Assembly (NCBI GenBank): GCA_028583605.1
Contig: CM053328.1
Span: forward strand, 8,758,782-8,822,781
From: Dastarcus helophoroides
Taxonomy: Eukaryota > Arthropoda > Insecta > Coleoptera > Bothrideridae
DNA length: 64,000 nucleotides
Reading direction: 5' to 3'
Made by a program: the position numbers and the translations under genes. Within the stretch, counting starts at the first letter, position 1, and each line of letters opens with the position of its first letter. Shown here piece by piece: positions 55,591 through 64,000 of the stretch. The notes below the pieces were generated by a model, which worked only from the letters and a program-made list of their open reading frames with translations, did no database searches and was not told the DNA's origin.

Positions 55591-56660
55591 TTATTTTTAA
55601 ATAAAAGTAAGTCAAAATTTCAATTCTACACTGACAATCAGAAAAAGTCGAAATTCTAAAAAATACCGAAATTTTGACAAATAGTCAAAACCTTTCTCGA
55701 CATTTTAAAAAATAATGCGAGATGTTCAAAAAATTCAAAATTTATAAAAGTCAAAATTTTGGAGTCAAAATGTTAAAAAAATGTCAAAATGTTGAATAAG
55801 TCCAAAATTTTTTAAAAATGGAGGTTTACATAAAAAGCAAAAATTTTCAAAAAGTCACATTTTCAAAAATATTGAAGTTTAGCAAAAATTTCGCATTTAA
55901 TTTAAAAAAGAGTCCTTAAAAAACCACACAATTTGAAAAATTTAAATTTTTTAAAAATAAAAATACAGAAAAATTTTCAACAATTTCAAAATGGCCAAAT
56001 TTTTCCAAAAATAGAAATTTGAAAAAAAGTAGAAGTTGTAAAAAAATTCTTGAGAATGTGTCGATATTTTTATTAAGTTAAAATTTAAAAAAAAATCAGT
56101 CGAAACTCTGAAAGAAATTGGATAAATTTAAAAATTCAAAATATTGACAAATGATCAAAGAACTCAAAAAACGCAATTTTTGAAGTAAGTCAAAATTTTC
56201 AAACAAAAATTAGAAAATTGAATAAATGACGGACTTTTCAAAAACATTAAAAAAAAATGTATTAAAAAATATTTCGAAAAGTTTTAAATTTTCGAAAGTC
56301 AAAATTTGGATAATAGATAAATTTAAAAAAGGCCGACATTTTTAAAAGGCTGTTTCAAAAAAGTTACAATTTTAGGAAATGTGTAGAAGTTTGAAAACAA
56401 AAGTGAAAAATTGGAAAAATTTCGAAATTTCAATATAAATATTTACAATTTTTTAAATTTAATTCAAACAAAAATTTCACCTTTTCAGAAAACTTGACAT
56501 TTTCGAAAAAACTGGAAACCTAAAAACTGATTTTTTTTATAAAAAGTTACAACTGTCGAAGTATAATTTAAAATAAATCAAGATTTTAAAAAAAGTTGAT
56601 ATTTTGAAATAAGCCGAAATTTGTTTTAAAAAGTAGAAATTTTGAAAAAAGCGAAATTAT
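55591..56660. repeat. A-run quasi-repeat block (strand switched)
   Basis: GTCGAAATTCTAAAAAAT and GTCAAAATTTT units, i.e. the reverse complement texture of 53-55.6 kb. The switch is near 55,575-55,600 at TTACTTATTTACCCCTTTAG. No gene. Confidence 0.65.
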
Positions 56661-56689
56661 GAGGGTCGCTGTTTAAGAAGATCTGCTGT

Positions 56690-56830
56690 ATGGCATTGGA
56701 TTTAAACAATCGAATATCGAATTTTACCGATGTATCGAAACGCATCGATACATCTTTTTCGATACATTAATTGAATATAGCATCCATGTTTTAAAAATTT
56801 TGTGTATCCCTATGTCAACGTACTGTAAAA
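56690..56830. repeat. ATCGATGTATCG-rich dispersed repeat, copy 3
   Basis: CCGATGTATCGAAACGCATC and GATACATC around 56735-56770 form an imperfect hairpin, followed by TATCCCTATGTCAACG. Resembles copies at 9.44 and 15.65 kb. Confidence 0.5.
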
Positions 56831-56960
56831 AATCATTATTTGGTGTTTGACCCCTCGAATTTGGTTACCGAAACTTGTGACATTGACAGACGCCAGAGCG
56901 CCTTTTTAAGGCCCCTCTAGGTACCCTTAAAGGTTGAATTTCCGAAAATCCCTTTTTATA

Positions 56961-57442
56961 TGCGTGTACATTACAAAAAGAACCTACCAGGTGTGAATTA
57001 CACCACTTTTTTACTAAATTAACTTGGCACACTTCAACTAAACAGTAACTCACGTATTATTTACTAATTGCTAACCCACTAACTATATGTAAATAAAATT
57101 TACAAATAATATTTGTATTTTTTTGATTTAATGTTATTATTAATTTCTATAGTAATTTTAATTATTAATTAATTATTATTTTAATTAATTAATTAATTAT
57201 TAATTCGAACTGACTGACTCGAGGGAAAGCTGACCGCCTTTTTATAGTTTTGGCCCCCGGCTTCCAGAACTTTTCGGCAGATAAGGCTTATCGTTTGCCA
57301 AAATGTCTGGAACGCTTATCTGCCATTTGTTTCGTTATCGCGGCCGCTTTCCCCTTATCAGATCCTTCTAGAAACTTTTTTTATTTACTAAATTCTATAA
57401 TTCTATTCTAAATCCTATTTCATCTATTCATATAGCGTTACA
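56961..57442 (-). repeat. 3' LTR of the gypsy element, with an AT insertion
   Basis: From GTGTGAATTACACCAC to CGTTACA it parallels 60948-61288. About 125 bp of extra AT-rich sequence (about 57083-57203, with ATAAAATTTACAAATAATAT and TTAATTAATTAATTAA) replaces a short GCACTGAG segment. The outermost 20-25 bases at the left differ from the 5' LTR, so that edge is uncertain. Confidence 0.75.
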
Positions 57443-57455
57443 CTGCCTCCCTTTA
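57443..57455 (-). promoter_or_regulatory. Polypurine tract of the gypsy element
   Basis: Minus strand AAAGGGAGGCAG directly before the LTR start TGTAACGC. This is the normal primer site for plus-strand DNA synthesis and fixes the LTR edge. Confidence 0.8.
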
Positions 57456-57475
57456 GGAATGATCGTTCCGATCAG

Positions 57476-59659
57476 TTACAATCAGTCACTTCGCCACTAA
57501 ATTTGCATGGTCTGTTCAGGTGTACCACTTTCATTTTACTCCTGCAGCTACGCTGGATCCTGTATACCTAGTCGTTGATCCTCTTCAGCTCTTTGTACGG
57601 CCCTTCCCAAGATGCCGTAAACTTCGGCGAAACTCCTTTCTTTCGCTGAGGGTTGTATAGCCATACCAATTCGCCTTCACCGAAACCACCATGGTTGGCA
57701 TTTATGTCATACCTGGCCTTCATCCGGTCCGTCGCCAAGTTGATCTTCGTCCGCACCAGAGCATGCGTCTCCAATATCGCTTCCCTCAAGTCATCTACGA
57801 AACCCATCGTTTCCCTGGGGATCTCCCTTGGTGATCCAAACACCAAGTCACACGGAAGCCGCAGTTCCCTCCCGAAGATCACTTTTGCCGGAGTCTGACT
57901 TGTAGTTTCATGAGTTGCCGCACGATAGGTCATCAGAAACAGTGGTAGATGTCGGTCCCAGTCGGTCTGATGTTTGAAAACAACCTTCGAAAGATGTTCC
58001 TCTAAAGTCCTGTTAAATCTCTCCACCATTCCGTCAGACTGTGAATGAAGAGGTATTGTTCAAGTTTTTTTTTATTCTAAGAAGACGACACACCTCTTGG
58101 AAAACCCCCGATTCAAAGTTCCTTCCCTGGTCCGAGTGTAATTCCAAGGGAACACCAAATCGACGGATGAAGTTGTCCACAAGAACCCTTGCGACTGTGG
58201 TGGCTTCCTGGTTCGGGATGGCATAAGCTACAGGCCATTTACTGAAAGAATCCATGGCCACCAGGATGTACTAATTTCCATCGTCTGAAGCTGGGAATGG
58301 TCCTGCCACATCGATTGCAATTCTTTCAAATGAAGCTCCCACATTATATTGCCTCGGGGCCCCTTTTGTTCTTGTACGAGGACCCTTGAATGCAGCACAG
58401 GTGACACATTTCCGACACCATCGCTCGACGTCCTGCCTGCAGTTAACCCAATAGAACCGTTTTCAAATCTTCTCCAGAGTCTTGTTCATCCCTAGGTGTC
58501 CACCAGAGTTCCCATTGTGCACCTCCCACAAGACCTGTGGAATCTTCTCCTGAGGCACCACCACCTGCAAGTTGACACGCTTTCCATCCGCGCTTTTCCA
58601 TGCTCTCTTCAATACCCTGTCCTCGACCTGGACGGATTTCCATTGGGCCCACAAATTCCTAAGAGCTGGACTTCTGTCGGAAACCTCTTGCCATTCCGGT
58701 CTGTCTCCAGCTTCTTTTCATTCCAATATGGGTCCAATATCAGCGTCGTTCTTCTGTAGCTCCCAAAGACCTTCAACAGTCCATTCGCCTTCTGCCTGGA
58801 CAGAAGTGACCCTTATATCCACCATGTCCTTATGATCCTCGACTCGTCTGCAGTGTTTGAAATCCCCAGAAGGTCTTCTGGACAAAGCGTCAGCGTTGTT
58901 ATGCTGTCGTCCCGGTCGATGATGCACCTTAAAGTGATACTGTTGAAGCCTTTCTAACCATCTAGCCGTCTGTCCCTCTGCGTTTTTCATTCGGAGTAAC
59001 CAAGAAAGTGCCGAATGGTCTGTTCTGATGAGGAATTCCTGTCCGTACAAATACTTGTAAAAGTGTTCCACGGCCTTCACTATCGCAAGAAGTTCCTTCC
59101 TGGTGGTGCAATAGTTCCTCTCCGGCTTTGTCAGGATCTTGCTGCAGTAGTCGATCACATTTTCTTCACCGCCTTGAACTTAGGACAGCACAGCCCCAAG
59201 GCCTACGTTGCTGGCGTCTGTGTCCAACACGAACTTCCCATTCTGCTGAGGATACGCCAAGATAGGGCTTGTACACAAGGCGGACTTCAGTTTTCGAAGA
59301 GCGGTATCACAATCGGGAGTCCAGACATAAGGCATTCTTCCTTTAGTTAGTCGGTGTAACGGCGCAGCGATGATGGTGAATCCTTTCACAAATCTTTTGT
59401 TATAGGTGCATAACCCAAGGAACTTCCTCAACTCCTGTTTATCGTTGGGTTTTGGCCAGTCACGGATTACTTGAGTATCGTGTGCCACAATAACCTTGAC
59501 TCCTGGGTCCACTGTTGCCTGTACATTTCTTCCATCCCCGTCGGCTTTCACCACCAAACTCTCCTTGGTCCTTTTTATCTGTTTGATGGGAAGAGTTTTG
59601 GAAACTGGTTTCTTGACATTAGCTAGTGAGTTCTCTTTCTCGCCATGTTGTTTTCTTAT
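57476..59659 (-). pseudogene. gypsy pol region lacking protease body and RT core
   Basis: In element order: a short protease-like start (ATVDPG near 59505), then abruptly RT thumb IRDWPKPN...LRKFLGL, RNase H with catalytic residues in LDTDASNVGLGAVLS, TRKELLAIV and RTDHSALSWL, integrase zinc domain (GGHLGMNKT, then WCRKCVTC), catalytic core with IAIDVAGPF near 58310, HSDQGRNF near 58130 and E in MVERFNRT near 58020, and a C-terminal domain ending HLNRPCKF and a TAA at 57476. There is no YxDD box. Extra faults: TAG at 58271, a stop before the MDSFSKWPV block and a frameshift near 58070. RNase H and integrase are the best preserved parts. Confidence 0.9.
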
Positions 59660-60776
59660 TGTGGGGCTTGTCGACTTCTTGGGGGTTAACCTGCAATCCT
59701 TCTTGACGTGCCCCGACTTGTCACAGCTGTAACATGTTATGTTTCTGCTGGATCTGTTTTTAAGAGTTCCTACCAGTTCTTGGATACTCGCGTCAATTTT
59801 CTTGATGTTAGCACTAATGTTCGCGTTCGTGTCCTTTATGTTAGCGCTTATGTTCGCAAGATCAGGGTTATTCGCAACCTCCTCGATGTTGGCCTACCTT
59901 ATTCTCCTTGACGCCTCTGACTCCGAAACCTTGTAAGCAGCTTCAACCTCTAGAGCTCTAATCAGTGCCTCCCTTGATGTACGGAAGTTTGACAAGCCTA
60001 TCACTTTTTGGACTTCTGAGTCTCTGATTCCTTCTATAAAAATTCTAGCTTGGTAAAGTTCCAGAAATTTAGTTGGTGCTGTTGGATAGGCGGCATGAAT
60101 CAGTCTTTTTATGTCAGCCTCGAATTCTTGCAGCGTTTCATTACTTTTCTGCTTCCTTACAAGTAGTTGCGACTAGGCGACTTCTGGCAAATGATGGAGG
60201 TTTCACTTTTTGGGAAGAACTAGCAGGTACACTTTCGGATTCATGTTGTATGCTTTGTCCACTTAGCAACTTTTTCATGTTATTTTTTATGAAGCTGATC
60301 TCCCTCTTTGTTGCATTTTCCAAATCAAGAAGCTTGCTGTTGAATTTTTCTTTTACTTCTCCAATTTCTTCTTTGACTTCGCCAATCTCTTCTTGCATTT
60401 CTTCTCTCATTCCTGTAATTTGTTCTTTCACTTCTTCTTTCATTTCTTCCCTCATTCCGGTAATTTGTTCTTTCACTTCTTCTTTTATATTTTCAACGTC
60501 TACTCCCATTTTTTCAGTTATATTTGCTAGTAGACTATGCAATTCTTGTCTTTCTGCCTTTCTTTTCTGATATTCTTCTTCTTTTTCTTGTCGTCTTCGT
60601 TCTTCACCTTGTCGTCTTCGTTCTTCTTCCTGTTCTTTTTCTTGTCGTCTTCGTTCTTCATCTTGTCGTCTTCGTTCTTCATCGTGTTCTTTAAACATTG
60701 CGAATAACGCCTGCATTTGTTGTTCCATTTTGGCCGATTTTAATCTCGTATCCATAAAGCGTAGTAGAATGTTCAA
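59660..60776 (-). pseudogene. gypsy gag with coiled coil and zinc knuckle
   Basis: The first part (60776 to about 60170) is highly charged, with EERRRQ repeats and a duplicated VKEQITGMREEM, predicted as a long coiled coil. After a frameshift near 60160 it continues NETLQEFEADIKRL, FIEGIRDSEVQKVIGL and ALEVEAAYKV, the C-terminal capsid segment, then a CCHC knuckle CYSCDKSGHVKKDC at about 59697-59738. The N-terminal capsid that should lie between coiled coil and NETLQEF is missing. One in-frame TAG lies near 59895. Confidence 0.85.
60390..60700. repeat. Short tandem repeats inside gypsy gag
   Basis: Two kinds: a 36-bp unit in about 60400-60485 (CTTCTTTCATTTCTTC-type, encoding VKEQITGMREEM twice) and an irregular 18/27-bp CTTGTCGTCTTCGTTCTT array at about 60585-60690 encoding EERRRQ. 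They extend the coiled coil and are prone to slippage. Confidence 0.7.
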
Positions 60777-60892
60777 GATTTTACTTGACGCGCCTCGTGT
60801 AAACTGTTTAATAGTTTAAAATGTCCGAGATAAGGTCAACTACGGCACCTGGCACGAAATTTTTTTGAGTAATAAAGCACAATCCACGAATA

Positions 60893-60910
60893 ATTCCGCT
60901 TCTGACACCA
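60893..60910 (-). promoter_or_regulatory. Probable primer-binding site of the gypsy element
   Basis: Minus strand TGGTGTCAGAAGCGG lies seven bases inside the LTR end. TGG start and position fit a tRNA primer site; I do not assign the tRNA. Confidence 0.65.
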
Positions 60911-60917
60911 GATTTTA

Positions 60918-61288
60918 TGGGCTTATCGGTTCAAATAGATTACCACGTGTGAATTACACCACTTTATTACCAAATTAACTCGGCACACTTCAACTAAACA
61001 GTAACTCACTTATTATTTACTAATTGCTAACCCACTAACTGCACTGAGTTCGAACTGACTGACTCGAGGGAAAGCTGACCGCCTTTTTATAATTTTGGCC
61101 CTCGGCTTCCAGAACTTTTCGGCAGATAAGGCTTATCGTTTGCCGAAATTTCTGGAACGCTTATCTACCATTTGTTTCGTTATCGCGGCCGCTTTCCCCT
61201 TATCAGATCCTTCTAGAAAACTTTTTTTGTTTACTGAATTTTACAATTCTATTCTAAATCCTATTTCATCTATTTATATTGCGTTACA
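60918..61288 (-). repeat. 5' LTR of the gypsy element
   Basis: 371 bp, TG...CA. Plus-strand landmarks: TGGGCTTATCGGTTC, CGGCACACTTCAAC, GACTGACTCGAGGG, GGCAGATAAGGCTTATCG, TATCGCGGCCGCTTTCC, GCGTTACA. In element sense the GATAAG and TATAAAT-like words near the 5' side may be promoter parts (inference). Related to the solo LTR at 9869. Confidence 0.85.
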
Positions 61289-62484
61289 ATATAAAGATTT
61301 AGAATAATTTTTGAATGTATTGACTTTATCTTGAATATTTAAATTTTGTAAAAACTTTCGACCTTTTAAAGTTTTTGGCTTATTTTTAAAATTTCACCTT
61401 TCGTTTAATTTCCCTTATTATCGAAAATTTATAGCTTTTTTAAAATTTTGCTAAGTTTGACTTTTTGTAAAAGAATTACATATTTTTGAAAATTTAAATA
61501 TTTTGGAGGATTTCGAGTTTATCACAAGATTTATGTACTTTCTGAAAATAACATCTTTGAAATATCTTACTTTGATTTTTATTCAAAATTTTCGAAATCT
61601 CCTAAAAATTTCGAATTTTAAATTTTCCATTTTTATAAACGTCCACATTTTTCAAAATTTGACTTTTTTTGAAAATTTCAACTTTTTCGGAATTTTGCCT
61701 TTTTCCAAAATGTCCACCTTTTTTAAAACTTCAACGCTTTCTGGAAATTTAAACTTTTTTTTTTAATTTATACTAAATTTTGACACAAAATTTCGAACTT
61801 TGCTCAAAATTTCGACTCTTTCAAAATTATCTTTTTTTTTGGTAATTCTATTACTGTCAAGTTTTATTTTTAAACTTTGATCCTATTCCGAAATTTGTAC
61901 TTTTTTTGGAAAATTTCGACCTTTGCTTAAAACTCCATTTCTTAAAGTTCTATATATCCAATTTTTTCTTTATTTCAAAAATTTTTACTTTTCTAAAAAT
62001 TTAACTCAATTTGACTCCTTTTTTTAGAAATTCTACCAAAAATATTGACTTCTCAATTCTTTTTCGAATCGTTACCGTTTTCTGAAAATTTCGACCTTTT
62101 ATTATAAATATTTTCACACTTCCTCAAATATTTTATTTCCAAAGAAATCCAAATTATTTGCAAAACTTCGACTTTTTTTTTTAATTAGCACTTTTTTTCT
62201 AAAGCTTTAAATTTTTTCGAATCTTGGAATTTTTATGAATTTAAGTTTTTGAAAAATTTACCTTTCGCTAAAAGGTTTGAAGAACCTGATGTTCAAAACT
62301 GCGAATTTAAAGCCGACATTTTAAAAAGGAGCATTTTTCAAGTTTAAGCTGACAAATTTCGAAAAAAAGTCAGAATTTAGAAGAATTTTCGAGTTTCAAT
62401 TGAAACATCGGAATTTGAAGGAAAAAAAAAATGCTGAAAAAGCCTGTTTTTTAACATTAAATTCCAAAAAAAAAGCCCCCTTAA
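61289..62484. repeat. T-run quasi-repeat block, becoming A-run after 62.28 kb
   Basis: TTTTTNAAAATTTCGAC units; the ORF at 61503-61766 is compositional. At about 62,280 the strand changes to A-run units (AATTTAAAGCCGACATTTTA). Confidence 0.6.
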
Positions 62485-62725
62485 AGTAAAGACAGGTTCA
62501 CACGAAATCAAGAAATAAATAACGTTACTAATTAAGCGATCAACCAGACTCTTTTCGTGTATCTGATAAGGGAGTTTTCAGATTCCATCAATGAGAAAAA
62601 ATTTACCCAAATATCCCGCTTTGTTTAGGGGAGTGGTCCTAACTATATCTCTTGGGTGAACAAAGTTTAATACCAAATAGTATATAAAAAGTTAGGAAAC
62701 TGACTAGACATTCTTATTTCATAGA
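62485..62725. repeat. Dispersed repeat family E, copy 2
   Basis: Shares with 52543-52790: ATCAAGAAATAAATAACG, CTAATTAAGCGATCAACCAG, GATAAGGGAGTTTTCAGATT, AATACCAAATAGTATATAAA, CTAGACATTCTTATTTC. It carries an internal block with CTAACTATATCTCTTGGG that is inverted relative to the other copy's flank. Confidence 0.75.
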
Positions 62726-63812
62726 ACCTACGAGGTCTAAATATTCCAACTCTGGTCGGTTTGTTCAGTAAAACATAAACTTATGACATTAATAGTTACC
62801 TACTCCATATCTATTTTCCATTTTTACATAATCGGTGCTCATAATAATACACATTTTCTAACGCTAAAAATGGCCGTAGTATCGATTTCTTTGACTTAAT
62901 TTTTTTATAGGATCGACTTAGCGATTGAAATGAAATTACAACCCTTAATAATTAACGACGACAGGTACATTAACGGAAGCAAATAATTTATATCACCAGC
63001 ATTGACAACTTATCAGAGCTGCTTGATAGCACGCCATAAATTAATGGAGCGGAAAGTTCAATTAAACTGTAATTAAATCTGACCGAATTAAAATCAATTA
63101 ATCCTCTACGTAATTCGTTCTTACTGAAACACCTGTCTTTCTCCTAAAAATTTAAGAAATATAGTAATCTTACGCTCAAGCAAGCGACATTTTTTGATCA
63201 TTTTGCAATTTAAGTTCAAAGTTCCATCCGCTCAACTTATGAGCGGAATCCTGCTGCTGAAGCGAATCCTTCGCGATTATTTCAGTTTGCGGCATATTTG
63301 CGGCCCAAAATAGCCTTCAACTAGACTGTTAGTAATTCGGATAAGTGGTTTGAACAGCATTATCGCAATTGCAGTCGCTAGCTGCGCGATCGCTCGGTTA
63401 CACAATAACGATGGCGGCTAACCCTTCGGTAATTCCCCAAATTGATTAACTGCGCTAATATTATCTGCTGCGAACTTTGCGGCAATTAAAGTCGCCGTCA
63501 AGAAATAATTTAGGGCATTGTTTGGGAACGCCTAGCGGTCAGCGCCACTGCGATATGGGGAGTTGGCCCGAATTGTTACTGAAAACATATCTCACCACAG
63601 GGTGGAGGTTGTAAAAGCCGAATCTCAAACTGTGTTGGGGTCAAAACGAACTATAATTCTCGCGATAATATTTTTAGCAACAGAGCAGAGATTAAGAAGG
63701 GTGAAGGAAGAAAAATGTAAATAAAAATAATTGATAAGTGAAGGTGAAGCTTGACGACAGACATAATAAAGTTGAAGTTGTTTTTTTTTGGACACCTTAA
63801 ACAAGAATTAAT
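62726..63812. other. Single-copy-looking DNA with enhancer-like composition
   Basis: About 63020-63560 is mixed-complexity and GC-richer, with TAATTAAATCTGACCG, AATCAATTAATCC, GCGATCGCTCGGTTACAC and CGATGGCGGCTAACCC. It is not repeated elsewhere here. No ORF. AT cores of homeodomain type suggest a regulatory island, which is only inference. Confidence 0.35.
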
Positions 63813-63949
63813 TTGAAACACAGAACTTGTGTCCTGAAACCAAGAAAGATTAAAAAACACAACAAAGGTTGCTCTAACGCGTTTCGAGAGCCAAGCTGTC
63901 ATCTTCAGAGAGAAGATGACAGCCAAGGACCAGTCCGTTCCATCAAAAA
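63813..63949. repeat. Foldback repeat family B, copy 12
   Basis: Left arm from GTGTCCTGAAACCAAGAAAG through ACAACAAAGGTTGC to the joint, then a jump to the outer right end (CCAAGGACCAGTCCGTTCC). The inner arm on the left is complete; the right arm is mostly deleted, leaving AGAAGATGACAGCC. Confidence 0.85.
63872..63912 (-). ncRNA. Hammerhead-like motif, family B copy 12
   Basis: Minus strand: CTCT (63912-63909), CTGAAGA (63908-63902), extra T, stem II GACAGC/GCTCTC with five of six pairs, GAAA, ACGCGT self-complementary stem III, cleavage-position T, then AGAG (63875-63872) pairing with CTCT. After 15250-15290 it is the most complete copy of the motif. Confidence 0.5.
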
Positions 63950-64000
63950 GAATTAATTTGTAGAATCAACTATACCATATTATACCCAGCTATATCTTTT

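Larger units (their letters stand above)
56961..61288 (-). mobile_element. Ty3/gypsy LTR retrotransposon, internally deleted
   Basis: Element sense is right to left: 5' LTR (60918-61288), primer-binding site, gag, a pol with zinc knuckle, RT thumb, RNase H and integrase, polypurine tract, 3' LTR (56961-57442). Two deletions are inferred: part of the gag capsid, and most of protease plus RT fingers/palm. Total about 4.3 kb, shorter than the 5-6 kb typical of complete gypsy elements. Stops and frameshifts elsewhere. No clear target duplication was found. Confidence 0.9.

Noticed and set aside
58443..58835. Plus- and minus-strand ORFs inside the gypsy pol
   Set aside because: Shadows of the integrase/RNase H reading frame in other frames.
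60073..60570. 165-codon plus-strand ORF rich in S, I, F
   Set aside because: It is antisense to the coiled-coil gag; repetition comes from the EERRRQ and VKEQITGM repeats.

Overview
The window looks like a stretch of an arthropod (most likely insect) nuclear genome. It is strongly AT-rich, contains no operons or bacterial signals, and almost everything recognisable is eukaryotic transposable-element debris of insect type: a Jockey-clade and an R1-like non-LTR retrotransposon, a BEL/Pao element, a Ty3/gypsy element plus a related solo LTR, a mariner element, and several non-coding foldback families. I could not identify a convincing intact host protein-coding gene; the window could lie in an intergenic region or a very long intron.

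Layout. 0.2-1 kb: antisense R1-like endonuclease/linker remnant. 2.7-5 kb: foldback repeat copies and a repeat with a hammerhead-ribozyme-like core. 5.4-8 kb: decayed Jockey-like element (sense). 8-10.2 kb: single-copy-looking DNA, an exon-like ORF, an ATCGAT-rich repeat and a solo LTR with a 4-bp target duplication. 10.2-24 kb: a large block of degenerate T-run/AAAATTTCGA quasi-repeats that changes strand near 20.25 kb and then contains a tandem array with a two-monomer higher-order structure (21.1-23.05 kb). 25.7-29.4 kb: a 3.7-kb foldback with arms of about 1.5 kb that look nearly identical. 29.4-31.1 kb: a second ribozyme-like repeat copy abutted by a 1.36-kb foldback element. 31-38 kb: AT-rich filler, small foldbacks, a non-LTR endonuclease scrap and one hypothetical ORF. 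38.5-44.6 kb: BEL/Pao element (antisense). 45-50 kb: quasi-repeats with another strand switch. 50.1-51.3 kb: mariner with a destroyed catalytic residue. 53-56.7 kb: quasi-repeats with a third strand switch. 57-61.3 kb: internally deleted gypsy element (antisense). 61.3-64 kb: quasi-repeats, a duplicated repeat and single-copy-looking DNA.

The most interesting signal is RNA-like structure in non-coding repeats. One repeat (copies near 3.4 and 29.7 kb) carries a type I hammerhead ribozyme layout: stem I, a CUGANGA box, stem II, a GAAA box, a self-complementary stem III and an NUH cleavage position, all in the right order and spacing. The 29.7-kb copy has both core boxes intact. A second, abundant foldback family (12 copies) carries a hammerhead-like element with the same topology, one extra U in the core and stem II base changes that preserve pairing. 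These families resemble, by structure only, the hammerhead-bearing Penelope-like elements and retrozyme-type repeats known in animals and plants; no reverse transcriptase of that type is visible here.

All coding elements seen are broken (stops, frameshifts, deletions, catalytic substitutions), so nothing in this window appears autonomously mobile.
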